Counted from the first letter of the stretch, positions 51,810-61,608 are shown. The stretch: DNA of 64,000 nucleotides from Pukyongia sp963768085 (GCA_963768085.1 CAVYGO010000003.1:930001-994000); one strand, 5' to 3'. Made by a program: numbers and translations. Notes: generated by a model not told the origin, from the sequence alone.

Positions 51810-52811
51810 CTACGTCTTTTTATTGTAAAAATCGGAAGGCTTGTTTTCATTTTTGTCATTTTGGTATTTTGTTACCCAAAACCCTTCATGGATGGAGAAT
51901 GAACCCGTCTCACCTTTCTTATTTACTGCGATATAGCCTACCTGGAAATCTTGTATACTATCATTCTTGGCAACGATACGACGAATAGCTTCTTCGCAGG
52001 CCTGCTGAGGGGATTTCCCCTGTCGCATCAATTCAACAATAAGAAAGCTACCTACGGTCTTTAATACTTCTTCACCTAATCCGGTCGCTGTGGCGCCTCC
52101 CACCTCGTTATCGATAAATAGCCCAGAACCAATAATAGGAGAATCTCCCACACGCCCCGCCATTTTGTATGCTAGTCCGCTTGTGGTACATCCTCCGGCG
52201 ATGTCGCCGCTACTATCAATGGCGAGCATTCCAATGGTATCGTGATTTTCAATATTGATCACAGGTATGTATTCTGAAGTTTCCTTCCATTTCACCCAGG
52301 CTTTTTTGGAAGCTTCAGTGAGCAGGTCTTCCGGTTCGAATCCCGATGCTATCGCAAATTGTTCAGCGCCTTTTCCGGCCAGTATCACATGTGGCGTATC
52401 TTCCATGACTTTTCTCGCCACGGAAATGGGATGTTTTATATTCTGAAGATATACAACCGCACCATAATTCCCTTCCTTATTCATAATACAGGCATCAAGC
52501 GTAACATTACCATCCCTGTCGGGTAAACCTCCTATCCCTACCGATTGTCCTTCCGCATTGGCTTCTTCTGCCATACACCCTGCTTCAATGGCGTCAAGGG
52601 CGGATTTGCCGTCTTGTAAAGTTTGCCAAGCTGCGGCTGTTGCATCATGCACATTCCAGGTGGCCACAACCACCGGTAGTGAAATAGCACCCGTTGCAAC
52701 CAGGCTACTTTCGGTTTTCGACAATTCATCCTTGCAGCTTAAGGCAGAGGCTCCTGCAACTATGCCTAAGCCGGATAAGGTGGAATTTTGAATAAAAGTT
52801 CGTCTTTTCAT
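51810..52811 (-). CDS. N4-(beta-N-acetylglucosaminyl)-L-asparaginase (glycosylasparaginase)
   Basis: 333 residues. The N terminus has a twin-arginine motif (RRTFIQNS) and an alanine-rich hydrophobic stretch ending ASALSC, so it is exported, possibly as a Tat-dependent lipoprotein. The Ntn-hydrolase nucleophile is Thr192 in ENHDTIGMLAID, with upstream GIGGLPDRDGNVTLDACIM and downstream GRVGDSPIIGSG, which fit glycosylasparaginases. It removes GlcNAc-linked asparagine from glycopeptides. It lies 11 bp downstream of the GH92 gene, so the pair probably degrades N-glycans and their linkage. Confidence 0.9.
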   Translation of the reverse strand: MKRRTFIQNSTLSGLGIVAGASALSCKDELSKTESSLVATGAISLPVVVATWNVHDATAAAWQTLQDGKSALDAIEAGCMAEEANAEGQSVGIGGLPDRDGNVTLDACIMNKEGNYGAVVYLQNIKHPISVARKVMEDTPHVILAGKGAEQFAIASGFEPEDLLTEASKKAWVKWKETSEYIPVINIENHDTIGMLAIDSSGDIAGGCTTSGLAYKMAGRVGDSPIIGSGLFIDNEVGGATATGLGEEVLKTVGSFLIVELMRQGKSPQQACEEAIRRIVAKNDSIQDFQVGYIAVNKKGETGSFSIHEGFWVTKYQNDKNENKPSDFYNKKT

Positions 52812-52822
52812 AATGGGTTAGA

Positions 52823-55753
52823 TTATTTAATTTCTATTTCGTCCACAAATATCCAGGCCTTTCCGTTGTATGGGTATCCCAGATGCCATTCGGGAAGATC
52901 TCCCAGGTTCTTAGCTACAATCTTAACATAACGGGCACTATAACCGCCCATTGAGAATTGGACCGTTTTAATCTTCGATTCATCCGAAGCTAATGTAGCA
53001 TTTATCTTCTGTGGAGGTAAATTCTTATAGAATGTACGCGGATTATCAGACACATAACATGCAACTTCGGTTGGAAAGAAGATCCAACTGCGCTGGTCCT
53101 GTAAAAAATTAACTGTTATCGTTTCGAAGGGCTTAACACTTCCCAGATCAATAACCGCAATTAGATCGTTGTCCTGGTATCCCTGCCATGCCCCGGTCCG
53201 GAAATCCTTCGAACCTCGAATTCCGTCGATAAGTGCATTGTTACCGCCTGCGCTATACTGATTGGCATATTCCGTTTCAAGGGAAATTCGTACATCCGGA
53301 TCTATCTTATAGAATTTTGTCGCCAGAACAGCACTCTTTTTACCCCTTTCCACTGCATAGGTATTTAATGTGCTTTCTTCGGAAATTGTTACAGATGATT
53401 CATAAGGAGAGAAGTCTGCATCATCTATACTGTAGAAAATTTCTGCAGTTTCAGAAGCAACTCCCAGAGAGACATCCGTGCTATCCCTGAACGCCACTTT
53501 ACCCAGCGAGATGAATGGTGCGGGTGTGATAAGATGATCTTTTATTTCCGAAATTGGAATGGCCGTGTCACTCGTCCCCCAATCCGATGGAGTATTGGTC
53601 ATTTCAAATTCCAGTTTCCCTCCATTCACGACCTCATCGTGTTTTATAAAAGTGCGATTAAAGGGTTTGCCGTTCAATACCGCCGATTTGATATATATGT
53701 TTTGTTCCGAAATGTGATGTGCCACCACGGTAAATTCCTTGCCCGATTCCAGATTAACAGTTGCCTTGGGAAATAAAGGTGTGCCGATCACATAATCGTT
53801 ACTTCCTGGGGCAACAGGATAAAAGCCAAGGGAACTCAAGACGTACCAGGCACTCATTTGACCACAATCTTCATTGCCGCTTACGCCATCGGGACTATTG
53901 GTATATAATTCGGTAAGAATTTTATGAACGGTCTCCTGTGTTTTATGCGGTTTGTTCACATAATTATAAAGATAAGCCATATGATGACTGGGTTCATTCC
54001 CATGGGCATATTGACCTATCAAGCCAGTGATATCAGCCTGATCCCTTCCTGAAGTTTCAGACTTGGCTGTGAATAATTTGTCAAGATGCTCCTCGAATTT
54101 ATCCTTACCGCCCATCAATGAGATTTGCCCGTTTACATCCTGAGGAACATACAAACTATATTGCCATGCATTGGCTTCGGTATAATTGAAATTTACTTCA
54201 AAAGGATCAAAAGGATCAAACCAGGTATTTCGGAAACGGCCTCTCATAAATTTGCTTTCAGGATCAAAGACGTTCTTATAGTTCTGAGCCCGTTCGCTGA
54301 ATAATTTATAGTCTTCATCTTTACCCATAGCTTTGGCCATTCGAGCTATCGTCCAGTCGTCGAAGGCGTATTCCAGCGTTTTGGAAACCGATTCGCTCTC
54401 CTCTTCCACAGGTATAAAGCCATAATCCTTGTAAGATTTCAATCCCAGCTTATCTTGCATGGCACTATGTTTCATGGCTTCCAGCGCTTTTTCCGTATCG
54501 TAATCTCTTATCCCTTTTAAATAGGCATCTGCAATGACCGGTACCGCATGATAACCGATCATACATCCCGTATAATTTGCAGACAGGTCCCAGATGGGCA
54601 TGATTCCACCTTCATCGTATTTTGCCAGGAACGTATTGATGAAGTCGTTGGTACGCTCTTGTTCAATTATGGTGTACAGCGGATGCGCAGCCCGATAGGT
54701 ATCCCAAAGTGAGAAGACCGTGTAGTAATCGAAATTATCGGTTTGATGGATCTTGAGGTCCATGCCGCGATAGCGGCCATCGATATCCTGATACAGATTC
54801 GGAGCAAGCATGCTATGGTACAAAGCCGTGTAGAAATTTGTTTTATAATCTTCGTTTGGGGACTCGACAACTATTTTTTCAAGTTGTTTTTCCCAGATAT
54901 TTTCAGCATTTATCATGACTTCACTGAATACCTGGTTTCCAATTTCCTGTTGCCAGTTGTTGCGGGCGCCTTGTTCATCGACGGGTGAAATACCAATAGT
55001 GACTTCCAGATCGGATCTTTTCTCGGAATCAAATTCAAAAGCAGCCTTGACGTTATCTCCTTCGTAAACTCCATTAAGAAAAGTCACCTTCGTAAACGGT
55101 CTTGAGAAATAAATATCAAAAAACAATTTCTGATTTTCAGCCCAGGCACTTGAATGCCGGTACCCGGAAATTTCAGAATTGGAATGTATCGATATCTTAG
55201 AATCGAGCACCTTATCCCGGTGCACCAGATCCAGGATCAATACTTGTTTCGATCCTTTTGGAAAAAAGTACTGGTGTACGCCACTTCGTTTTGAAACGGT
55301 GAGTTCTACCTTGATATCGGTTGAATCCAAGACCACCTTGTAATACCCGGGGGAGGCATCTTCGTTCTCATGAGAGAAATGCGCTCTGTAACCCTTTTTC
55401 CCGTCCGCACCATTATTGAAGACCACCTCGTTCGTTGGCATTAGCAAAATGTCACCGTAATCGCTAACCCCTGTTCCGCTGAGGTGTGTATGGGAAAATC
55501 CGTAGATGTATGTGTCACTGTAATGATAACCACTGCATCCGTCCCAGCCTTCCAGCCGGGTGTCGGGGCTGAGCTGGATCATACCAAAGGGAAGTGTCGC
55601 TCCGGGATAGGTGTGGCCATGACCGCCGGTACCGATAAAAGGATTCACATAGGCTGTAAGTGACATATCTTTTTTGGCGACTGTAATATTTTCAGCTTTA
55701 TTACAACTAATGGAAAGAATACAAAATGAAAGAATAACAATAATAATCCGCAT
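52823..55753 (-). CDS. GH92 family alpha-mannosidase lipoprotein
   Basis: 976 residues, longer than the approximately 750-residue GH92 core. Lipoprotein signal ending in SISC (Cys17). GH92 begins with NPFIGTGGHGHTYPGATLPF and includes the NEPSHHMAYLYNY and GNEDCGQMSAWYVLSSLGFY motifs; the latter carries the predicted catalytic acid Glu. The C-terminal extension has a chitobiase-like beta domain (about 790-860) and a discoidin/F5-8-type carbohydrate-binding module (about 860-976, SLETEYANQYSAGGNNALID). It trims mannose from N-glycans. It is in an operon with glycosylasparaginase. Confidence 0.93.
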   Translation of the reverse strand: MRIIIVILSFCILSISCNKAENITVAKKDMSLTAYVNPFIGTGGHGHTYPGATLPFGMIQLSPDTRLEGWDGCSGYHYSDTYIYGFSHTHLSGTGVSDYGDILLMPTNEVVFNNGADGKKGYRAHFSHENEDASPGYYKVVLDSTDIKVELTVSKRSGVHQYFFPKGSKQVLILDLVHRDKVLDSKISIHSNSEISGYRHSSAWAENQKLFFDIYFSRPFTKVTFLNGVYEGDNVKAAFEFDSEKRSDLEVTIGISPVDEQGARNNWQQEIGNQVFSEVMINAENIWEKQLEKIVVESPNEDYKTNFYTALYHSMLAPNLYQDIDGRYRGMDLKIHQTDNFDYYTVFSLWDTYRAAHPLYTIIEQERTNDFINTFLAKYDEGGIMPIWDLSANYTGCMIGYHAVPVIADAYLKGIRDYDTEKALEAMKHSAMQDKLGLKSYKDYGFIPVEEESESVSKTLEYAFDDWTIARMAKAMGKDEDYKLFSERAQNYKNVFDPESKFMRGRFRNTWFDPFDPFEVNFNYTEANAWQYSLYVPQDVNGQISLMGGKDKFEEHLDKLFTAKSETSGRDQADITGLIGQYAHGNEPSHHMAYLYNYVNKPHKTQETVHKILTELYTNSPDGVSGNEDCGQMSAWYVLSSLGFYPVAPGSNDYVIGTPLFPKATVNLESGKEFTVVAHHISEQNIYIKSAVLNGKPFNRTFIKHDEVVNGGKLEFEMTNTPSDWGTSDTAIPISEIKDHLITPAPFISLGKVAFRDSTDVSLGVASETAEIFYSIDDADFSPYESSVTISEESTLNTYAVERGKKSAVLATKFYKIDPDVRISLETEYANQYSAGGNNALIDGIRGSKDFRTGAWQGYQDNDLIAVIDLGSVKPFETITVNFLQDQRSWIFFPTEVACYVSDNPRTFYKNLPPQKINATLASDESKIKTVQFSMGGYSARYVKIVAKNLGDLPEWHLGYPYNGKAWIFVDEIEIK

Positions 55754-55831
55754 GCGCCTATTTTGAAGCGAAAAGATACGAATTCACGTTAAAAAAAAGT
55801 GAAGTATACCCCGGTGTTTTGGAATCGGAAT

Positions 55832-55839
55832 TATCTTTA
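55832..55839 (+). promoter_or_regulatory. putative -7 box of the phosphoesterase gene
   Basis: TATCTTTA, one base from TAnnTTTG and identical to the boxes before exbB and the PorT-like gene. No TTG at the ideal spacing. Confidence 0.4.
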
Positions 55840-55858
55840 ACCCAAACCTATAACTATT

Positions 55859-57088
55859 ATGCTCCGATGGATCATTTTTATTGCCATCTATATCGCAATT
55901 GATATTTACGCCTATCAGGCCTTTAGGACCTTTACAAAAAACAACTGGTTCTCTGGTGCCTACATAGCTGTATCGGTATTACTGTTATTAGCCTTTATTT
56001 ATCAGATTACTTCCGGGGATTCTTCCCGGACTATGACCCCGGTACGAATGTATACTTTTGGATTGGTCGTCGCGATCTTTTTCCCCAAACTCATGTTGGT
56101 TCTTATTATGTTCACCGAAGACGTGGTGCGCGTGCTCGTTAGCGGTGTTGCAAAAATAGGAGGGATCAACGATACCTTTTTTATACCATCCCGAAGGAAA
56201 TTTGTAAGTGCGATCGCATTGGGGTTGGCTGCCATTCCCTTCAGTTCTTTGCTATACGGAATGTACAGGGGAAAGTACAATTACAAAGTACTGTCGTATA
56301 CCCTTGAATTCGACGATCTTCCCGATGCCTTCAACGGCTATCGTATCACTCAGATAAGTGACATTCATAGTGGAAGTTTCGACAATGAACAAAAAGTGGC
56401 TTACGGGATTGATCTGGTGAATCAACAAAAGAGCGATATTATCTTATTTACAGGAGATCTGGTAAACAATATAACCGACGAAATGACCCCATGGAAGGAG
56501 TTGTTCTCTAAATTGAATGCCCGGGACGGAGTGTATTCTGTTTTAGGAAATCATGACTATGGAGACTATGCGAACTGGACATCGGCAGAAGACAAAAAGC
56601 AGAATCTTGAAGATCTGAAAATCCTTCAGAAGGAAATGGGTTGGGATCTTTTGTTAAATGAGAATCGTACTATTGAAAGGAATGGCGAAAGAATCAAACT
56701 TATAGGGGTTGAAAACTGGGGAGCGGGAGGTTTCAAGAAAGCCGGCGACCTGGACATGGCGTGTGAGGGTGTTAGTGCAGATGAATTCAAGATATTGATG
56801 AGTCATGATCCATCACACTGGCAACAGCAGGTGAAGTCGGATGATCGCCATTTTCATCTTACGCTGAGCGGGCATACTCATGGTATGCAATTTGGGATTG
56901 AGATTCCCGGACTGGTGAAATGGAGTCCGGTAAAATATCGTTACGAGAACTGGGCTGGTATCTATGAAGAATTCGGACGCTATATTAATGTGAATCGCGG
57001 ATTCGGATTTATTGGTTATCCGGGTCGTGTGGGAATCTGGCCGGAGGTAACGGTCATTGAGCTTAAAAAACGCGCTCATACCGCATAA
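55859..57088 (+). CDS. membrane-anchored calcineurin-like metallophosphoesterase
   Basis: 409 residues. The first 140 residues carry about four membrane helices (3-20, 34-52, 62-85, 116-135). The phosphoesterase domain has all metal motifs: ITQISDIHSG, FTGDLVNNI, LGNHDYGDY, MSHDPSHW and LSGHTHGMQFGIEIPG. The fold resembles the YaeI-type group that can act on lipid or nucleotide phosphates. Substrate unknown. It has its own promoter and is followed by the thioredoxin-like gene. Confidence 0.9.
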   Translation: MLRWIIFIAIYIAIDIYAYQAFRTFTKNNWFSGAYIAVSVLLLLAFIYQITSGDSSRTMTPVRMYTFGLVVAIFFPKLMLVLIMFTEDVVRVLVSGVAKIGGINDTFFIPSRRKFVSAIALGLAAIPFSSLLYGMYRGKYNYKVLSYTLEFDDLPDAFNGYRITQISDIHSGSFDNEQKVAYGIDLVNQQKSDIILFTGDLVNNITDEMTPWKELFSKLNARDGVYSVLGNHDYGDYANWTSAEDKKQNLEDLKILQKEMGWDLLLNENRTIERNGERIKLIGVENWGAGGFKKAGDLDMACEGVSADEFKILMSHDPSHWQQQVKSDDRHFHLTLSGHTHGMQFGIEIPGLVKWSPVKYRYENWAGIYEEFGRYINVNRGFGFIGYPGRVGIWPEVTVIELKKRAHTA

Positions 57089-57102
57089 TTCGCGGGAAAT
57101 GT

Positions 57103-57110
57103 TATATTTG
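57103..57110 (+). promoter_or_regulatory. putative -7 box of the thioredoxin-like gene
   Basis: TATATTTG, a full match to TAnnTTTG, 24 bp before the ATG. No clear -33 TTG. Confidence 0.45.
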
Positions 57111-57133
57111 TATCAACTAATACTTCAATAGCC

Positions 57134-57430
57134 ATGTCTAAATTTGGAGAATTAATAGAGACCAACGTCCCCGTTTTACTCGATTTTTATACGGAGTGGG
57201 ACGATGCCTGTAAGGAGATGCATGCCGTTCTGAGAGACGTAGCTGCTGCCCTTGGTGACAAAGCCCGTGTCATTAAGATTGATGTGGAAAAAAACTCCGA
57301 ATTAGCCGAAGCCCTTCGTGTAAAAGGGTTACCAACTCTTATGATCTATAAAAATGGCGAGATGAAATGGCGTCAAAGTGGCGAGCAGGATGCAAACACC
57401 CTAATCGGTCTTGTTAAAGAATTCGTATAG
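57134..57430 (+). CDS. thioredoxin-fold protein lacking the CXXC pair
   Basis: 98 residues with complete thioredoxin topology: VPVLLDFYTEW, IKIDVEKNSELAEALRVKG, the cis-Pro loop LPTLMIYKNGE, and a final helix. The active site reads WDDACKEM, so only one cysteine (Cys26) remains where WCGPC is expected. It therefore cannot perform dithiol-disulfide exchange in the usual way. It may act as a monothiol chaperone or glutathionylation partner. Cysteine-poor relatives seem frequent in Flavobacteriaceae, from general knowledge. Confidence 0.85.
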   Translation: MSKFGELIETNVPVLLDFYTEWDDACKEMHAVLRDVAAALGDKARVIKIDVEKNSELAEALRVKGLPTLMIYKNGEMKWRQSGEQDANTLIGLVKEFV

Positions 57431-57436
57431 GTTTTA

Positions 57437-58084
57437 CTAGGTAATCGCTTTACACTTCCAACCTTTGTCTGTAATTATCTGTAGTACTTTCGGAAGCGTA
57501 AATCTGAGATTTTTTTCAGCTTTTATACTATCATGAAATACCACTATACTTCCAAGTTCAAGATAATTAATCACATTTTCAAGACATGTTTTTTCTGAAA
57601 CTTCCTGGTCGAAATCATAACTCAGGACATCCCACATGACGATATTATACTTTTTTTTCAGAATCCTGGCAGCCTGGGTGGAGGTTAGTTTGCCATACGG
57701 AGGTCTGAAGAGCTTCATCGATTCCTGGATATTCGAATCACTTTTTTGAATAATGTCATCGGCAATTTCGAAATCATTGATATATTCTGAAGTTGAGGTC
57801 TGCCAGCCTTTAAGATGGCTGTGCGTGTGATTTCCGATGGTGTGACCTTCGGAAACGATCCTTCTGAAAATTTCAGGATGCTTTTCAACGTTCTGCCCGA
57901 TACAGAAAAACGTAGCTTTTGCCTGATAACTTTTTAGGGTATCAAGAACCCACGGAGTGACCTCAGGAATAGGGCCATCGTCGAAAGTGAGAAAAACCGC
58001 CTCCGTTTCATCGCCATAAGACCAGATCCTTTTCGGATATAACCGTTGCACAAAACCGGGCGTCTTTACTAAAAGAGGATTCAT
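57437..58084 (-). CDS. polysaccharide deacetylase (NodB homology domain)
   Basis: 215 residues. NodB motifs: VFLTFDDGPIPEVTPWVLD (Asp-Asp pair, motif 1), HTIGNHTHSHLKGW (metal His pair, motif 2), LFRPPYGKLT (motif 3), and later VMWDVLSYDFD and GSIVVFHDSIKA. No signal peptide is visible. It deacetylates N-acetylated glycans such as peptidoglycan or a polysaccharide. It follows the DUF2723 gene by only 3 bp, indicating an operon. Confidence 0.93.
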   Translation of the reverse strand: MNPLLVKTPGFVQRLYPKRIWSYGDETEAVFLTFDDGPIPEVTPWVLDTLKSYQAKATFFCIGQNVEKHPEIFRRIVSEGHTIGNHTHSHLKGWQTSTSEYINDFEIADDIIQKSDSNIQESMKLFRPPYGKLTSTQAARILKKKYNIVMWDVLSYDFDQEVSEKTCLENVINYLELGSIVVFHDSIKAEKNLRFTLPKVLQIITDKGWKCKAIT

Positions 58085-58087
58085 GAT

Positions 58088-61000
58088 CTAATCTTCGGGC
58101 ATTTCAACATCTGTTGCATCGTTAACCACAGTATCATTTTGAATGGACGCCGTGTCTTCCTCAGTAATGTCTGCATCTAAATCGATGCCTTCATTTTCAT
58201 TGTAGAAGTGGCGGAAGAGTTTCAGGTAGTCGTTAAATTTCGTTGCTTCTGCCTTACCATATTCTTCCGTATCAAATACAATGGCGATATCGACAATACT
58301 TCTATATCGTTCCATATTGCTGATAATCTCATCGGCCATGCTGTACTGGCGTTTTACCTTCATCCCACTGAAGAACAGCAGGTTTTCCTGGTATTTTCGT
58401 GCTACTTCTTCAAAAATGGTCCTTGCCTTTTCTGGTTTCTCCAATTCATAGTAACCCAGGATAAATGGTTCCAGTAAGGAATAGTATTCAAAATATTTAA
58501 CCGGCATCTTTTCCATACCAAGATCGAGAATGTTCTCTGCTTTTTCAGCTTTCCCTTCATTGATGAGAGCCTCGGCGAGCCGGGCAACATTACTTCTATA
58601 TGAAATTCCATTACGGCGCGTTTCCGTATCGTGGTAAATATCCGGACTTCCGCTATTACCCCAGTCCCATTTCATCACTATATCGTACATCTTCTCAGTA
58701 TCAATACGGCCCATGTCGAATGGATTTCGTCTATCGATCGCCGTTCTGATTGGAATTAATTTATACACAAGCCCATCCAATTGCAGATAATCTTTCATCC
58801 ATAAATAGTCATCATCTCCAAAACTACCACCACTAAAATAGATAGGACGCTCCCAGTTATTGTTGGCGATGATATCCAGCATCATCATTCTGTTCTTATA
58901 GAGGATGTCTCCACTCAATTCAATATCGATAAATGGAACAATGAGGTCTGCGTCCTTCTGTGGAACAATACCATTTCGTAGCACGGTTTCCTTATCAACT
59001 GGAATTCGAATAATCTTCGATGGAAACGAATTTGCGATCTGGCCACTCTCCAGTGCAATAGTGGTCGCTTCACTGTCATTGGCAACCCAATTCATCCACC
59101 GTTTTATCTCCAGCGTGTCCTGGGCTGTTTCCTGATAGAACAGGAAGTCGCGTGATCCGAACTTGTAATCGTCATGTGTTAGCTGCGATGGCACCGGATC
59201 ACTACTCCAGGCTTTTTTCTTCATGTCGTCTATGTACCAATCGGTCTGGAATAAACTGGTGTTCACAATTCTAACATCCTGCCTGTAACCCTCGATATTC
59301 TGAGCGTACCATAGGGCGAATGTATCGTTATCCCCTATAGTAAATAATATCGCGTTCTCATCGCAGGAGTCCAGGTACATTTTTCCCATAGACTGCGCCG
59401 TGTACCTGTTCGAACGATCGTGGTCGTCCCAATTCTGAGTTGCCAGTAGTACCGGTGCTGCAAGGGTTGTAAATGCCAGTACAATGGGAAGGGCCAATTT
59501 TGGTTTAAGGTATTCCTTGGTAATTTCGTAAAGGGCGTATACCCCAAAACCGATCCAGATGGCGAATACATAAAAGGATCCCACCAGCGCGTAGTCCCGC
59601 TCTCTCGGTTCGAAAGGCCTTTCGTTTAGATAGACCTTCAGGGCGAGCCCTGTGAACAGGAAAAATGCCAGCAATACCCAGAAGGTTCTGCGATCGTTGA
59701 AATAGTGAAATAACAGCCCGATTATTCCCAGGATGAGCGGTAGGAAATAGTAGGTGTTTCTGGCTTTATTGTTTTTCATATCGGAAGTGAGGTTGTCCTG
59801 GCTTCCGATAAATAATTCGTCAATGAATTTTATTCCACTTATCCAGTTTCCGTTCAGGTCGTCGTCCTGCCCTTGTACATCGTTCTGACGTCCTGCGAAA
59901 TTCCAAAGGAAATAGCGCCAGTACATATAGCCGAACTGATATGAGAACATGAATTTCATATTATCGACAAAAGAGGGCTTTTCAATATCGAGATATGCCC
60001 CGAAATTACTGAGGAAGGTATTGTAGTCCTCCGCATCGACAAGCCCTTCATTATAAGCCTGTTTGAATTTATTAACTTCTTCAACGAGACGGGATTCTCC
60101 CCGGTATTGTCGTTTCACAGTGAAGTCCAAACCATCTATATAGCTAATATAATTCTCTGTATGTTCGATACTCCACATTCGGGGGAGAATGGCCTTATGA
60201 GCATCGTCTGTGTTTTGACCTGCGTTCTCATAATTGTTGACGATCACATATTTCCCTGCTTTTTCATCTTTTTCGTACTTGGGTTTATCATCCTTATACG
60301 GATTATCGGGATCGAGCCCGGCATAGGTTTCAGTAAACTGAGGACCATAGAACAAATGTGTTTCGGGATATTGTTCCCGGTTGTAATAGGCGAGAAGTTC
60401 CCTGGCGTTATTCGGGTTGTTCTCATTGATTACCACACCGGCATTTGCCCTTACAGGAAGCATCAGCCAGCTTGAAAACCCTATAAAAATAAACAGTATA
60501 CAAAGCAGCAGAGTATTCAAACGGACGTATCCTAGCTTTTTTGTTCGTCGGAGTCCGGAGTAGAATAAGAAGATAAACAACAAGCCGGCTATAATCGTAC
60601 CCGAGTTGAAAGGTAAACCAATATCGTTCACAAAGAACAGTTCCGATGCACTAAAGAATTTCATAGTCATAGGCAGTAACAGCTTGAAGATAAAAAGCAG
60701 AATAGCTACCATTACAATATTTGCGATGATGAAACCTTTGGTTGTAATATTTTTATAATTCTTGAAATAGTACAAGAATCCGATGGCAGGAATTGTGAGT
60801 AACCCTAAAAAGTGAACCCCGAAAGACAGTCCGATAATGAATGCGATAAGTACCACCCAACGATCTCCGCGTGGGGTATTCATTTCCCTTTCCCAGCGTA
60901 AACCAGCATAAAACAATATGGACATGATACAAGCCGCTGAGGCATAAACTTCGGCTTCCACAGCATTATACCAGAAACTATCGGTAAAGGCAAATGCCAG

Positions 61001-61387
61001 TGACCCGACAGCTGCGCTACCTAATATAGCCATGGCACTGTCCTTATTAATTTCCTGCTGTTTTGAAATAACATTGGTAAGTAAAATACTGAGAGACCAA
61101 AACATAAACAGTATAGTGAAAGCACTCGCAAACACCGACATAAGATTAATTGTAAGTGCAATGCTGCCGGCATCCATTGCGAAAATAGAGAAGAACGCGC
61201 CCAGTAATTGATATAACGGGGCTCCCGGGGGATGCCCTACTTCCAGATTACTTGCTGTTGTGATATACTCACCTGCATCCCAAAAACTGGCGGTAGGTTC
61301 TACAGTAAACCAGTAGGTAAGTAAAGCGATGGCGAACACGCTCCATCCTAAAATTCTATTCCATTTAATGAAGTTGAAATCGGACAT
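58088..61387 (-). CDS. DUF2723 family large membrane protein (probable protein O-glycosyltransferase-like)
   Basis: 1099 residues. Multiple membrane helices in the N-terminal 330 residues, then a soluble stretch, a second membrane block (about 545-660) and a C-terminal region with TPR-like repeats (about 930-1060) and an acidic tail. Hallmark DUF2723 sequences are WDAGEYITTASNLEVGHPPG, where the acidic Asp-Glu pair resembles the first loop of GT-C enzymes, and LNERPFEPRERDYALVGSFY. Family knowledge: GT-C fold related to protein O-mannosyltransferases, common in Bacteroidota. The precise substrate is unknown. Confidence 0.9.
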   Translation of the reverse strand: MSDFNFIKWNRILGWSVFAIALLTYWFTVEPTASFWDAGEYITTASNLEVGHPPGAPLYQLLGAFFSIFAMDAGSIALTINLMSVFASAFTILFMFWSLSILLTNVISKQQEINKDSAMAILGSAAVGSLAFAFTDSFWYNAVEAEVYASAACIMSILFYAGLRWEREMNTPRGDRWVVLIAFIIGLSFGVHFLGLLTIPAIGFLYYFKNYKNITTKGFIIANIVMVAILLFIFKLLLPMTMKFFSASELFFVNDIGLPFNSGTIIAGLLFIFLFYSGLRRTKKLGYVRLNTLLLCILFIFIGFSSWLMLPVRANAGVVINENNPNNARELLAYYNREQYPETHLFYGPQFTETYAGLDPDNPYKDDKPKYEKDEKAGKYVIVNNYENAGQNTDDAHKAILPRMWSIEHTENYISYIDGLDFTVKRQYRGESRLVEEVNKFKQAYNEGLVDAEDYNTFLSNFGAYLDIEKPSFVDNMKFMFSYQFGYMYWRYFLWNFAGRQNDVQGQDDDLNGNWISGIKFIDELFIGSQDNLTSDMKNNKARNTYYFLPLILGIIGLLFHYFNDRRTFWVLLAFFLFTGLALKVYLNERPFEPRERDYALVGSFYVFAIWIGFGVYALYEITKEYLKPKLALPIVLAFTTLAAPVLLATQNWDDHDRSNRYTAQSMGKMYLDSCDENAILFTIGDNDTFALWYAQNIEGYRQDVRIVNTSLFQTDWYIDDMKKKAWSSDPVPSQLTHDDYKFGSRDFLFYQETAQDTLEIKRWMNWVANDSEATTIALESGQIANSFPSKIIRIPVDKETVLRNGIVPQKDADLIVPFIDIELSGDILYKNRMMMLDIIANNNWERPIYFSGGSFGDDDYLWMKDYLQLDGLVYKLIPIRTAIDRRNPFDMGRIDTEKMYDIVMKWDWGNSGSPDIYHDTETRRNGISYRSNVARLAEALINEGKAEKAENILDLGMEKMPVKYFEYYSLLEPFILGYYELEKPEKARTIFEEVARKYQENLLFFSGMKVKRQYSMADEIISNMERYRSIVDIAIVFDTEEYGKAEATKFNDYLKLFRHFYNENEGIDLDADITEEDTASIQNDTVVNDATDVEMPED

Positions 61388-61608
61388 ATAATAAAAGCTT
61401 ATTGGTCGAGGCGAATTTACTAATAATATGGCTAAGCAAACTGCTAAAAAAATACTAACGTGGCTAATAGTGGCTTTATTTTAAGAAAAGGGGGTGAAAA
61501 TTGGGTCTAGAACTTCGGGATAGATAGGAAGCATCGTTTTGGTAGGTGATTATGACGTTGCAGTCTTGCTTTGTTTGGTTTCATCGCCTTTATTTTTGAT
61601 TGAATTTG
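61388..61608. other. intergenic region upstream of tRNA-Gln
   Basis: About 220 bp without a supported gene. A plus-strand frame of 18 codons (61428-61484) starts MAKQTAKKILTWLIVALF; I do not call it as a gene, for lack of independent support. Confidence 0.4.

Noticed and set aside
61428..61484. 18-residue hydrophobic micro-ORF
   Set aside because: Too short, no promoter or conserved context visible; only noted.
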